A DNA stretch of 64,000 nucleotides from Megaustenia siamemsis (GCA_032433765.1 JAVIAB010000102.1:10785811-10849810), one strand, 5' to 3'; positions 1 to 10,620 are shown, counted from the first letter of the stretch. Notes: generated from the letters alone by a model not told the origin. Numbers and translations are program-made.

Positions 1-243
1 TAATATGTCTTCATTACTCTTTTTTCATTATCCAAGCTATCTTAAGGATATTTCTGTAGCATTTTGTTTCGAATTAATCGATATTTTCCTTTTCGTCATT
101 CGCATTTAAAGATCGCGTTAAATTGGCTTAGCTTCGTTTGGTCGTTTATGACTTGCAATATCTCTGCTTTTAGGTCCAATTCATTTGAATTTAGCACATT
201 TTTGAATACCGGATTGTCTTGCCTCTTCAATCCCTAGTACCTT
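1..243. other. AT-rich sequence, no feature seen
   Basis: No repeat, element or coding signal was recognised before the first minisatellite. Confidence 0.5.
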
Positions 244-660
244 GCCGATAATAGTTACTCTGTCCATAATAGTTAGTCTGTCCATAATAGTTAGTCTGTC
301 CATAATAGTTAGTCTGTCCATAATAGTGAGTCTGTCCATAATAGTTAGTCTGCCCATAATAGTGAGTCTGTCCATAATAGTTAGTCTGTCCATAATAGTT
401 AGTCTGTCCATAATAGTTAGTCTGTTCATAATAGTTAATCTGTCCATAATAGTTAGTTTGTCCATACTAGTTAGTCTGTCCATAATAGTTAGTCTGTCCA
501 TTATAGTCAGTCTGTCCATAATAGTTAGTCTGCCCATAATAGTTAGTCTGTCCATAATAGTTAGTCTGTCCATAATAGTTAGTCTGCCCATATTAGTTAG
601 TCTGTCCATAATAGTTAGTCTGTCCATATTAGTTAGTCTATCCATAACAGTTAGTCTGTT
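244..660. repeat. 18-bp minisatellite, about 23 copies
   Basis: The unit ccataatagttagtctgt is tandemly repeated with scattered substitutions. Because 18 is a multiple of three, both strands carry open frames (the minus strand reads MDRLTI repeatedly). These frames follow from the unit and are not taken as genes. Confidence 0.97.
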
Positions 661-1033
661 TCACCGAGTCTTGAACAAGCTGCCAGCTATGAGTCGCTGG
701 CAGTTTTCCTCCATACTAATTGTGGCTTAAATAGCGAATATCGAAAAGGGAAGTAAAAGCTCCGTGCAAAAATTATGGCCTGCAATTACGGATGTTTCGA
801 CCCGAAAGGGATAGAATTATTACAGCTGATAATTCGAACATTACGTAATAAAAGGACCCTTTCAGTGCAAACGAGGTCGAGGGTGAAATTCAGCTTTGAT
901 TTATGTAATATAACATTGCAAACAAGAAATAATTAACATTAATATAACAATAGTAATTAATAATCATGTCCTGTAACGGTTATCGTTGGCGATCATTCCC
1001 TTCCACAATTCTCTATCCACATTGCGTCATATC
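661..1033. other. Unique AT-rich spacer
   Basis: No repeat family or coding potential was recognised in this 370-bp stretch. Confidence 0.5.
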
Positions 1034-1284
1034 AATTATGTTATTGAGCTATTATTGAGCTATTGGGTATTTGAGTTATTATTGAGTTATTTGCGGGTCA
1101 TCATCACTGCACTCCGAACATGTCCATAGATGCTCAGATCCCCTCTACAGCAATTCCTGCAGTGTACATCGACTGGCGACTCCGGTTCTGTGTTGGTTGA
1201 TACGTCTTGTTACACGCCCACTTCCTCGTTTCTGGCTGTGTCCATCTTAACTCCCTCTCTTTCATCCGAAGGAGTGACGTGGAC
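1034..1284 (-). mobile_element. I-like retrotransposon 3' end, 5'-truncated
   Basis: Read on the minus strand, this matches the 3' end of the RNase H-bearing I-like copies at 12853-14002 and 17115-18271, including the stretch before the stop and the terminal tail of repeated aataactc-like units. It is degenerate and non-coding. A LINE-A-like fragment abuts it at about 1285. Confidence 0.85.
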
Positions 1285-1393
1285 TCAGCAATTATGTTGT
1301 TGACTGTTGCCCGTACCATGACAGCTATCTAGTATCTCCTCTCTCTTTGTCGTCAGCGATCTCTCTTCTCTTGTATTTTGACAGTTGATATAA
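1285..1393 (-). mobile_element. LINE-A-like fragment
   Basis: It resembles the minus-strand LINE-A variant at 32660-32770 (gttgttgactgtt followed by the cgatctctctt and cttgtattttg stretches). It is a short relic and the target into which the next LINE-D copy inserted. Confidence 0.65.
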
Positions 1394-1789
1394 TAACAAT
1401 AGTATTTCTTCTTCTTCTTCTTTCCTTCCTCATCTGCCTTTCCGCGTCGAGGGGAGATATAATTTGCGGTCTTTTGCTCTTCTGTTCGCCTCTGCTGCTG
1501 TTATGTTTCCTAGTGCTTCTAATATTCCATCGACCCATCTTTTTCGTGGTCGACCCTTGGGTCTGGTGTTCTCACAACGTTTGTTGAAGGCTCGTTGTGT
1601 GGTGTTTTGTTCTTTCTGCCTTGTCACGTGGCCAAAACATTGTATCTGTTGTTTCCTTATATATTCTATGGCGGGGGGCTATTCCTAGCTTTTTTCTCAG
1701 GTCTTCATTTCTGATCTTATCTCTCAGACTGTTTCCTGTCATTCGTCTAACACGTTTCATCTCTGTAGAGGTTATTGCTAACAATAGTA
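1394..1789 (-). mobile_element. LINE-D 3' end with 11-bp target-site duplication
   Basis: The minus strand encodes the C-terminal part of a non-LTR ORF2, including MKRVRRMTGNSLRDKIRNED and, frameshifted, ILEALGNITAAEANRRAKDR. It ends in a GAAGAAGAA tail (plus strand ttcttcttcttc at 1404-1420). The sequence taacaatagta flanks it at 1394-1404 and 1779-1789, the signature of target-primed insertion. Several frameshifts make it a dead copy. Confidence 0.9.
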
Positions 1790-2162
1790 CATTTATATAA
1801 ATAGAAACTGAAATGCCACTTTTGATCTGGAACGAGCAGCTGTTTAGATTTATTTTCTAAAGTGCCTGGGAAGGTTTTGGCGTGTTATGTACCGGTGACA
1901 CTGTGACTCAATATGTGATTGGCTATAATTCTTGTGTATTGCCGGCCTCTTTACCACGACATCGGGAATGTATTCCTTAAAGTGTGAGAGCGAGTACTCT
2001 GCTATCAAAGCAACCCGCAAGAACGACCCGAAGCGGCACAGTTTTCATGACTTCTATCACAGGTAGGTCTCACGTGACCTTCAGTTTCAGGTGCAGACGA
2101 TTGTCCGTTTATACATCAAGGTCATTACTTGAGAGTTTGTATTGACGTGAGTTATTTTACGT
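1790..2162. other. Unique sequence with a possible short exon
   Basis: No repeat family was recognised. A reading frame opens at the ATG at 1968 and runs to a strong splice-donor match (cacag|gtaggt, junction 2062/2063). It has 31 full codons, including KATRKNDPKRHSFHDFYH. No homology was recognised, so it is only a candidate. Confidence 0.25.
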
Positions 2163-2508
2163 TACAGAAGAATGTTTAGAGTACCATGGACAACTAAGAA
2201 GGGTAATGAAAATGTTCTAAAAGAGGCCAAAGCAAAAAGAGAGCTAATTTCCAATATTAGGAAGAAACGATCATCATTTCTTGGCCATGTAATGAGAAGA
2301 GAACAGCTGGAATATATTGTAAAAACTGGGAAAATTGAGGGACGAAAAGATAGAGGGAAGCAAAGAGAAAAGATACTAGACAGCTGAAAAAAAATGGCTT
2401 GGCAGAAGGTCAACAACAGAAATGATAAATAACTGTCGAGATCGAAAGTTGTGGAGAGACATGACCACCCACGCCAGCAGGCATGGCACTTGATGATGAT
2501 AACGATGT
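2163..2508 (+). mobile_element. LINE-A 3' end
   Basis: It encodes the C-terminal segment typical of LINE-A: RMFRVPWTTKKGNENVLKEA, then FLGHVMRREQLEYIV, then a frameshift before the RRSTTEMINNCRDRKLWRDM-like end. It finishes in a gatgatgat-rich tail. 5'-truncated and inactive. Confidence 0.9.
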
Positions 2509-2870
2509 TCTGTTAGAATCATCATCACTGCACTGTGGATCGGAGCTCAGGCGCAGTTCAGCAAGAGAGCTAAACGTTATCAACGAATCATAGCTGATGG
2601 ATCAGCTAGGATCAGTGAACCAGAACTATCCAGATCCTACTCCACGTCCTTGCGGTGCCCCTAGAAACATAACCAGTCTCGTTAGGCAAAGTGAGTATAT
2701 GATCGAAAGAGAAAGCAGTCCGATACCTAAAAAATGCCACGATGAAGTCGGATGTGTTGGGCCGAAAGCTGTAAATATCAGTTCTACTGCTAACCACAAC
2801 TCGACGCATAATGTCACCCAAGAATTTTTTTTCCTCCAGCTTGACCTCTGACGAAGTCACTTAGACACTA
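2509..2870 (+). repeat. R3 repeat copy
   Basis: This interspersed repeat is also present in opposite orientation at 38885-39195 and 43225-43820. The shared core includes gatgaagtcggatgtgttgg and the neighbouring stretch. No coding capacity or terminal structure was recognised, so its class is unknown. Confidence 0.75.
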
Positions 2871-2879
2871 GAAACTTAA

Positions 2880-2990
2880 TTTTGCATATTAATCCATTTT
2901 TTTCCTGGCAGCCGTGTGCTCATGTGTCCCTCGCCGCACAGGCAGATAACTCAGTCTTCGGAGGTACTCATATTTTTTTTTCCGTCCATG
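2880..2990 (+). repeat. R4 repeat fragment
   Basis: It contains the segment gctcatgtgtccctcgccg plus a tactcatattttt stretch, shared with 21822-22105 and, more weakly, 40165-40715. Class unknown. Confidence 0.6.
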
Positions 2991-3004
2991 AGTAATTGAC
3001 GTTT

Positions 3005-3190
3005 CAAGTCGGGCCTCGCTGCTGAGACCAGGGGTGGTTACCGCAGAGAGAAATCATAAATAAAAATCCCAACTGGTGCCGCCGGGATTTGAACCCACAA
3101 CCTCTCTGTCTCAAGGCCGACAATCTTGCATCGAGACCAACCATTCTCCCACGCCCAAGAATGTATGTCTCTAGCCGGATCCCCCACGGT
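3005..3190 (-). mobile_element. SINE-4, tRNA-derived
   Basis: On the minus strand a tRNA-like head contains an excellent box B (gggttcaaatcccggc) and a plausible box A. A non-tRNA body follows. The Ser/Leu-like layout with a long variable region suggests the parental tRNA. A true tRNA gene is unlikely because the acceptor ends do not pair. Confidence 0.75.
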
Positions 3191-3224
3191 CTCCTCTTGT
3201 TCAAGGCATCTTGGATACCTTCTA

Positions 3225-4265
3225 TATGTACTTGTATGTGCTGTTGCTATGAGAATATGTTGTCATGAGATTCTGTTACTATGAGAATCTGTTGCTATGA
3301 CAATCTGTTGTTATGACAATCTGTTGCTATGACAATCTGTTGCCATGAGATTCTGTTACTATGAGAATATGTTGCTATGACAATCTGTTGTTATGGCAAT
3401 CTGTTGTTATGACAATCTGTTGCTATGACAATCTGTTGCCATGAGATTCTGTTACTATGAGAATATGTTGCTATGACAATCTGTTGTTATGGCAATCTGT
3501 TGTTATGACAATCTGTTGCTATGACAATCTGTTGCCATGAGAATCTGTTGCTTTGAGAATCTGTTGCTATGACAATCTGTCGCTATGACAATCTGTTGTT
3601 ATGACAATCTGCTGGCATGACAACCTGCTGGCATGACAACCTGCTGCCATGACAACCTGCTGCCATGACAACCTGTTGCCATGACAACCTGCTGCCATGA
3701 CAATCTGCTGCCATGGCAACCTGCTGCCATGACAACCTGCTGCTATGACAACCTGCTGCCATGACAATCTGCTGCCATGACAACCTGCTGCCATGACAAC
3801 CTGCTGCCATGACAACCTGCTGCCATGACAACCTGCTGCCATGACAACCTGCTGCCATGACAATCTGTTGTTATGACAATCTGTTGTTATGACAATCTGC
3901 TGCCATGACAACCTGCTGCCATGACAATCTGTCGCTATGACAATCTGTCGCTATGACAATCTGTCGCTATGACAATCTGTCGCTATGACAATCTGCTGCC
4001 ATGACAACCTGCTGCCATGACAACCTGCTGCTATGACAACCTGCTGCCATGACAACCTGCTGCCATGACAATCTGCTGCCATGACAACCTGCTGCCATGA
4101 CAATCTGCTGTCATGACAATCTGTTGCCATGACAACCTGCTGCCATGACAACCTGCTGCCATGACAATCTGCTGCCATGACAATCTGCTGTCATGACAAT
4201 ATGCTGCCATGACAACCTGCTGCCATGACAACATGCTGCTATGACATTCTGTTGCTATGACAATC
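3225..4265. repeat. 16-bp minisatellite, about 65 copies, two variant blocks
   Basis: The unit is atgacaatctgttgct. Units with ctgttgct/ctgttact dominate to about 3600; units with acctgctgcc dominate from about 3620 to 4240. Block-wise homogenisation suggests local amplification or gene conversion. Minus-strand open frames with a 16-residue period result from three units per 48 bp. Confidence 0.97.
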
Positions 4266-4385
4266 ATTTCATTAATTTTTATACGTGATCTCATATCGTT
4301 TTTCTCTCCTGGTTATGATTACAGCAATTCACGACGTTTCTCACCGCAACAATTGTATGTGCCTACGTTATAACACTCCCGTGTG

Positions 4386-4640
4386 TTACCGGGGCCTCAT
4401 TATGAGGGAAGTAAAGAATAGTGATCTGTGACCTTCCAGGCATATCCAAGAGGCGACTAAGGAGGTTGATCGATGGCTTGACAAGCTGTCATTGTAAAAA
4501 GTATTGTTATGGAAACAGCCATAGATTTTAGAGCAGTGATCTCTGCAATATGTGCCATTTTGGCACACAAGGTTTCTGTTTTTGAGATTGTGGTTCTGCC
4601 CTATGTGCCGTCTTCGGCTCGAAAGGACCATAGATAGACG
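4386..4640 (+). mobile_element. R2 element, LINE-B-tailed SINE-like repeat
   Basis: This non-coding element of about 255 bp ends in ctcgaaaggaccatagatag. Other copies are at 31753-32024 (minus) and 63097-63419 (two partial copies). Its 3' end resembles that of LINE-B, which suggests LINE-B mobilises it. No tRNA-like head was identified. Confidence 0.8.
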
Positions 4641-4647
4641 TTATAAT

Positions 4648-4922
4648 AGCTTCGGTGGCTGAGTGGTTAGTCTGCTCGCTTTCTGATCAGAAGTGTCCGG
4701 GTTTGATCCCCAGCAGTGGCGGATTTTTTTTTTCGGACCAATAAGCTTTGGGGTTCTCCCAGATTTAAAAAATTGGTACCAATGATTTATATGGGAAGTA
4801 AAGGCGGCCTGGCGTAATACCGACCATATCACCTAAAAATGTGCCTTGGTCTTATAAAAATATGGTCACTAACACCATATTCGCCATACGTCTAATAAGA
4901 CGCGGAGGGATCCTTTACTGTT
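4648..4922 (+). mobile_element. SINE-2, tRNA head on the SINE-1 body
   Basis: The head (ggtggctgagtggttagtc ... gggtttgatcccc) carries box A and box B motifs and looks Ser/Leu-like. The downstream body (ggaagtaaag, cgtaataccgaccatat, tatggtcactaacaccatat) is clearly related to SINE-1, whose head is different. Confidence 0.85.
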
Positions 4923-4924
4923 TC

Positions 4925-5372
4925 ATCATCATCATCAAGTACCGGGCCTGCTGGCGTAGGTGATCATGTCTCTCCACAACTTTCGATCTCGGCAGCTATT
5001 TATCATTTCTGTTGTTGACCTTCTGCCATGCCATTCTCTTAAGCTGTCTGTTATTTTTTCTCTTTGCTTCCCTCTATCTCTTCGTCCCTCAATTTTTTCA
5101 GTTGATACAATATATTCCAGTTGTTCTCTTCTCATTACATGGCCAAAAAATGACGATTGTTTCTTCCTAATATTGGAAATTAGCTCTCTTTTTGCTTTGA
5201 CCTCTCTCAGAACATCTTCATTACTCTTCTTAGCTGTCCATGGTACTCTTAACATTCTTCTGTAAAAAGCACATTTCTACAGACTCCAGTGATTGTCTTG
5301 TCTGTTGTCCTATTGTCCATGATTCGCATCCATATGTTAAGACTGGCTCTACGTAACATTTAAGAACGTTAC
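4925..5372 (-). mobile_element. LINE-A 3' end
   Basis: The minus strand has an uninterrupted 106-codon frame covering the LINE-A C-terminus (MLRVPWTAKKSNEDVLREVK, then SSFFGHVMRREQLEYIV and GRRSTTEMINSCRDRKLWRD). It ends in a (TGA)n tail, seen as tcatcatcatcatc at 4924-4937. This is one of the better-preserved copies. Confidence 0.92.
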
Positions 5373-5384
5373 TGTTTACTTACC

Positions 5385-5485
5385 TCGTAATAGTGCAGTT
5401 CCCTGCCTGCTGGCATAAGGTGATCATGGTCCCCCAACAACTGTATACCTATATAGTGATTTATCGTTTCGGTTGTTGATTTCTT
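5385..5485 (-). mobile_element. LINE-A variant, left part, split by SINE-1
   Basis: It reads as a diverged minus-strand LINE-A 3' end (cctgcctgctggcataaggtgatcatg). It continues after the SINE at 5774 as accgtaccattcacttaaat. Confidence 0.7.
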
Positions 5486-5760
5486 GGGAGCCGCGATAGC
5501 TCAGTGGTTAGTGAACTGGACTACAAAGGACAAGAGGTAGGTACCCTCTTATAGTTCGATCCCAACCGACGGTTTCCGGTTCACCCTGCCTTTAATGTGT
5601 ACCGGATTTTATTCTGGAAAAGTAAAGCGGCACGGGCGTAATACCGACCACATTACCCCAAAAATCATGTGCTGAAGGTCTGTAAAATTTATGGTCACTA
5701 ACACCATATTCCCTATACGCCACTTGGCGTGAAGTGGGTACTTTACTTTTCTTTTTTTAC
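5486..5760 (+). mobile_element. SINE-1 with 13-bp target-site duplication
   Basis: The tRNA-like head has canonical box A (tagctcagtggttag) and box B (gttcgatccc), followed by the shared body and a ctttac-rich tail. The sequence ttgttgatttctt occurs on both sides (5473-5485 and 5761-5773). The insertion interrupts a LINE-A relic. Confidence 0.95.
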
Positions 5761-5773
5761 TTGTTGATTTCTT

Positions 5774-6110
5774 ACCGTACCATTCACTTAAATTGTCTAG
5801 TATCTTTCCTTTCTGTTTTCCCCTTATTCTCTTATTCCTTTAATGTTTCCTGTTGACAATATATTTTCCAGCGGCTTCCCTCCCATTATTTAACAAAAAA
5901 AAACATTATTTATTCCTTTCTCCCGATGATGATAATTTGTTATTTTCTCCCATTTGATCTCTTATCCACGGGGAAAGACACCCCGGAAAATAAACAGCTG
6001 CCTAGCAGTTGCCATCGGGAGAAGGAAAGGCTATGGGAGAACACCCAGGCAGGAACCACGGGCAGGGAGGGCCCAACAGCCCTGGACGGCATCCACCCTA
6101 CAAGAAGGAA
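5774..6110 (-). repeat. Left direct repeat flanking the 52-bp array
   Basis: The segment from about 5800 to 6095 recurs at about 8010-8305 with high identity and in the same orientation. Its first half is a diverged LINE-A 3' end. The second half (cacggggaaagacaccccgg and following) is of unknown origin and holds short open frames with no recognised homology. Confidence 0.85.
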
Positions 6111-6184
6111 CATTTCGTAAACCAAGATCCACTCTGCGAAGACGGAGTGTGTCAGCCACTGCGCAGGATTAGGGGAAAAAATCA

Positions 6185-7990
6185 GGACTGCACGAATATA
6201 CAATTACTGACAATGTGACCAGCTCATCGTGTGTCATGATGTTGTCCATATACGAGTACTGACATTGTGACCAGCTCATCGTGTGTCATGATGTTGTCCA
6301 TATACGAGTACTGACATTGTGACCAGCTCATCGTGTGTCATGATGTTGTCCATATACAGTTACTGACTGTGCGACCAGCTCATCGTGTATCATGATGTTG
6401 TCCATATACAAGTATCGACAATGTGACCAGCTCATCGTGTGTCATGATGTTGTCCATATACGAGTACTGACTATGTGACCAGTTCATAGTGTGCCATGAT
6501 GTTGTCCATATACCAGTACTGACAATGTGATCAGCTCATCGTGTGTCATGATGTTGTCCATATACGAGTACTGACATTGTGACCAGCTCATCGTGTGTCA
6601 TGATGTTGTCCATATACGAGTACTGACATTGTGACCAGATCATCGTGTGTCATGATGTTGTCCATATACGAGTACTGACATTGTGACCAGCTCATCGTGT
6701 GTCATGATGTTGTCCATATACGAGTACTGACATTGTGACCAGCTCATCGTGTGTCATGATGTTGTCCATATACGAGTACTGACATTGTGACCAGCTCATC
6801 GTGTGTCATGATGTTGTCCATATACAGTTACTGACTGTGCGACCAGCTCATCGTGTATCATGATGTTGTCCATATACAAGTATCGACAATGTGACCAGCT
6901 CATCGTGTGTCATGATGTTGTCCATATACGAGTACTGACTATGTGACCAGTTCATAGTGTGCCATGATGTTGTCCATATACCAGTACTGACAATGTGATC
7001 AGCTCATCGTGTGTCATGATGTTGTCCATATACGAGTACTGACATTGTGACCAGCTCATCGTGTGTCATGATGTTGTCCATATACGAGTACTGACATTGT
7101 GACCAGCTCATCGTGTGTCATGATGTTGTCCATATACGAGTACTGACATTGTGACCAGCTCATCGTGTGTCATGATGTTGTCCATACACAGTTACTGACT
7201 GTGCGACCAGCTCATCGTGTATCATGATGTTGTCCATATACAAGTATCGACAATGTAACCAGCTCATCGTGTGTCATGATGTTGTCCATATACGAGTACT
7301 GACTATGTGACCAGTTCATAGTGTGCCATGATGTTGTCCATATACCAGTACTGACAATGTGATCAGCTCATCGTGTGTCATGATGTTGTCCATATACGAG
7401 TACTGACATTGTGACCAGCTCATCGTGTGTCATGATGTTGTCCATATACGAGTACTGACATTGTGACCAGCTCATCGTGTGTCATGATGTTGTCCATATA
7501 CGAGTACTGACATTGTGACCAGCTCATCGTGTGTCATGATGTTGTCCATATACAGTTACTGACTGTGTGACCAGCTCATCGTGTATCATGATGTTGTCCA
7601 TATACAAGTATTGACAATGTGACCAGCTCATCGTGTGTCATGATGTTGTCCATATACGAGTACTGACTATGTGACCAGTTCATAGTGTGCCATGATGTTG
7701 TCCATATACCAGTACTGACAATGTGATCAGCTCATCGTGTGTCATGATGTTGTCCATATACGAGTACTGACATTGTGACCAGCTCATCGTGTGTCACGAT
7801 GTTGTCCATATACAGTTACTGACCGTGCGACCAGCTCATCGTGTGTCATGATGTTGTCCATATACGAGTACTGACAATGTCACCAGCACATCGTGTGTCA
7901 TGATGTTGTCCATATACATGTACTGACAATGTAACCAGCTCATCGTGTGTCATGATGTTGTCCATATGCGATTACTGACCATGCGACCAG
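6185..7990. repeat. 52-bp satellite with higher-order structure, about 35 monomers
   Basis: The monomer contains gaccagctcatcgtgtgtca and tgatgttgtccatatac. A diagnostic variant starting cagttactgact (or cagttactgacc) occurs at 6357, 6825, 7189, 7553 and 7813. The spacings are 468, 364, 364 and 260 bp, that is 9, 7, 7 and 5 monomers. Open frames are absent. Confidence 0.97.
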
Positions 7991-8009
7991 CGTTGTTCTT
8001 ACCTTCTTT

Positions 8010-8305
8010 GTTAGTATCTTTCCTTTCTGTTTTCCCCTTCTTCTCTTACTCCATTAATTTTTCCTGTTGACAATATTTTTTCCAGCTGCTTCCCTCCCAT
8101 TATTTAAAAATAAAACATTATTTATTCCTTTCTCCTGATGATGATAATTTGTTTTTTCTCCCATTTGATCTCTTATCCACGGGGAAAGACACCCCGGAAA
8201 ATAAACTGCTGCCTAGCAGTTGCCATCGGGAGAAGGAAAGGCTATGGGAGAACACCAAGGCAGGAACCACGGGCAGGTAGGGCCCAACAGCCCTGGACGG
8301 CATTG
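8010..8305 (-). repeat. Right direct repeat flanking the 52-bp array
   Basis: A second copy of the 5800-6095 segment (shared cacggggaaagacaccccgg, gggcccaacagccctggacg). The tandem array sits exactly between the two copies. It diverges from the left copy after gacggcat. Confidence 0.85.
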
Positions 8306-8459
8306 TTCTTACCTTGAAACACAAAGAGTCAAGCTCGCATGATCACAAGACTTGATCGCCAAATGTCTTCTTTTTTTTTTATTTTAACGTTCTCAATACA
8401 CTTTTTAACTATCCGTTCTCGATATCTTTATATAAAACGTTCCTGTTTGCCTGTTACGA

Positions 8460-8530
8460 TTTTTGTCCTGTTTGTCTGATTCTCCATGTTTCACTGCCAC
8501 ATGTCAATGCTGTCTCGATAATGCACGGAA
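8460..8530 (-). mobile_element. Non-LTR RT fragment
   Basis: The minus strand reads LPCIIETALTCGSETWRIRQ, matching the ExxxLTYGSETW segment found near the end of many non-LTR RTs. It is very short. The rest of 8306-8554 shows nothing recognisable beyond poly-T tracts. Confidence 0.6.
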
Positions 8531-8554
8531 GAACTATTTTTTTTTTTTTTATCT

Positions 8555-9710
8555 GCAGTGGAAACATAGTAGGAAACATAACAGTAATATAGAGGCCAAT
8601 AGAAGAGTAAAAGATGGAATATTAGAAACACTAGGAAACATAACAGTAATATAGAGGCCAACAGAAGAGCAACAAATGGCTTGATGGAATATTAGAAACA
8701 CTAGGAAACATAACAGTAGCTGAGGCCAACATAAGGGCAACAAATGGCTTGATGGAATATTAGAAACACTAGGAAACATAACAGTAATATAGAGGCCAAC
8801 AGAAGAGTAAAAGATGGAATATTAGAAACACTAGGAAACATAACAGTAATATAGAGGCCAACAGAAGAGTAAAAGATGGAATATTAGAAACACTAGGAAA
8901 CATAACAGTAATATAGAGGCCAACAGAAGAGTAAAAGATGGAATATTAGAAACACTAGGAAACATAACAGTAATATAGAGGCCAACAGAAGAGTAAAAGA
9001 TGGAATATTAGAAACACTAGGAAACATAACAGTAACATAGAGGCCAACAGAAGAGCAACAAATGGCTTGATGGAATATTAGAAACACCAGTAAACATAAC
9101 AGTAGCTGAGGCCAACATAAGAGCAACAAATGGCTTGATGGAGCATTAGAAACACCAGGAAACATAACAGTAGCAGAGGCCAACATAAGAGCAACAAATG
9201 GCTTGATGGAACATTAGAAACACTAGGAAACATAACAGTAGCAGAGGCCAACATAAGAGCAACAAATGGCTTGATGGAACATTAGAAACACTAGGAAACA
9301 TAACAGTAGCAGAGGCCAACATAAGAGCAACAAATGGCTTGATGGAACATTAGAAACACTAGGAAACATAACAGTAGCAGAGGCCAACATAAGAGCAACA
9401 AATGGCTTGATGGAACATTAGAAACACTAGGAAACATAACAGTAGCAGAGGCCAACATAAGAGCAACAAATGGATTGATGGAACATTAGAAACACTAGGA
9501 AACATAACAGTAGCAGAGGCCAACATAAGAGCAACAAATGGCTTGATGGAACATTAGAAACACCAGGAAACATAACAGTAGCAGAGGCCAACATAAGAGC
9601 AACAAATGGCTTGATGGAACATTAGAAACACCAGGAAACATAACAGTAGCAGAGGCCAACATAAGAGCAACAAATGGCTTGATGGAACATTAGAAACACT
9701 AGGAAATATA
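8555..9710 (+). repeat. 62/68-bp minisatellite amplified from LINE-D
   Basis: The left block has about 62-bp units (cagtaatatagaggccaaca); the right block has 68-bp units (acagtagcagaggccaacat). Both match the LINE-D coding segment ILEALGNITVAEANRRAK (see 10406-10470). The array runs directly into the LINE-D 3' end at 9711. Confidence 0.95.
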
Positions 9711-9800
9711 ACATCAATAAAACCCAACAGAAGAACAAAAGACCAGCAAACTGTTAACTCCTTTCGACGCTGAAATGCACCTGAGGAAGGAAAGAATTTA
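9711..9800 (+). mobile_element. LINE-D 3' terminus bordering the array
   Basis: The array continues into sequence corresponding to the end of LINE-D (acgctgaaa, then aggaaggaaagaa), as in the copies at 10245 and 37830. This shows the array lies inside a LINE-D copy. Confidence 0.8.
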
Positions 9801-10240
9801 AAAAATGAATACATAAAAACTAGTGCACAATAAAATATATTATCATCGTTTCTTCCTCCTCATATTCTCTCCCTACCTCTCCCCCTCCCCCAAACGATAA
9901 GATCGTTTCTGTGAAGTTAAAAGCTTTTGCGCTGCCGCCCCCGCATAGCGTCTTTACAGTGACATCATCTCGACATTTGATACATCTGTGCTCAATTCAA
10001 CTCGTGTGTACAGTCTAGGCAGAAACTTGAAGGTGGCTGGAAGCCGAGCTGCACAGCGAGTTTCAGTAGATCTAAGTGTGATGCTATCAATGCCTAATTT
10101 TTACTTCGAGAAATATAGATTTGTAATGTTTTTCTATATAGAATCTGTATTACATTAAAGGGTGTAAAACATGGATATTGGTCAGAGAATTTGGGAGTTT
10201 ACAAACAACGATGGGGCTTAACTGAACTGAGGGGGGAAAA
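9801..10240. other. Unique spacer
   Basis: It holds a short C-rich run near 9875-9895. No recognised gene or transposon. Confidence 0.5.
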
Positions 10241-10499
10241 AAAAGCTGGGAATAGCCCCCGCCATAGAATATATAAAGAAACAACAGATAAAATTGTTTG
10301 GCCACGTGACACGGCAGAAAGATCAAAACACAACACGACGAGCCTTCAGCAAACGTTATGAGAATACCAGACCCAATGATCGACCACGAAAGAGATGGAT
10401 GGGTGGAATATTAGAAGCACTAGGAAACATAACAGTAGCAGAGGCGAACAGAAGAGCAAAAGGCCGCAAATTATATCTCCCCTCGACGCTGAAAGGCAA
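10241..10499 (+). mobile_element. LINE-D 3' end
   Basis: It encodes the LINE-D C-terminus in one frame: FGHVTRQKDQNTTRRAFSKR, then RPRKRWMGGILEALGNITVA and RAKGRKLYLPSTLKGK. The CT-rich array starts exactly where the simple-repeat tail should be. Confidence 0.93.
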
Positions 10500-10587
10500 A
10501 TGTTCTCTCTCTCTACCTGTATATCCAGATATCTGTCTGTCTGTCTCTGTCTCTCTCTCTCTGCCTGTATATTCAGATGTCAGTCCG

Positions 10588-10620
<33 letters not shown>

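Noticed and set aside
5486..5575. Functional tRNA gene
   Set aside because: Boxes A and B are good, but the segment continues into a dispersed SINE body with a target duplication and many copies, and no acceptor stem pairs.
6185..7990. Array of regulatory binding sites
   Set aside because: The palindrome-like piece tcatgatg in the monomer is short. Without a recognised factor site or nearby gene there is no support beyond tandem repetition.
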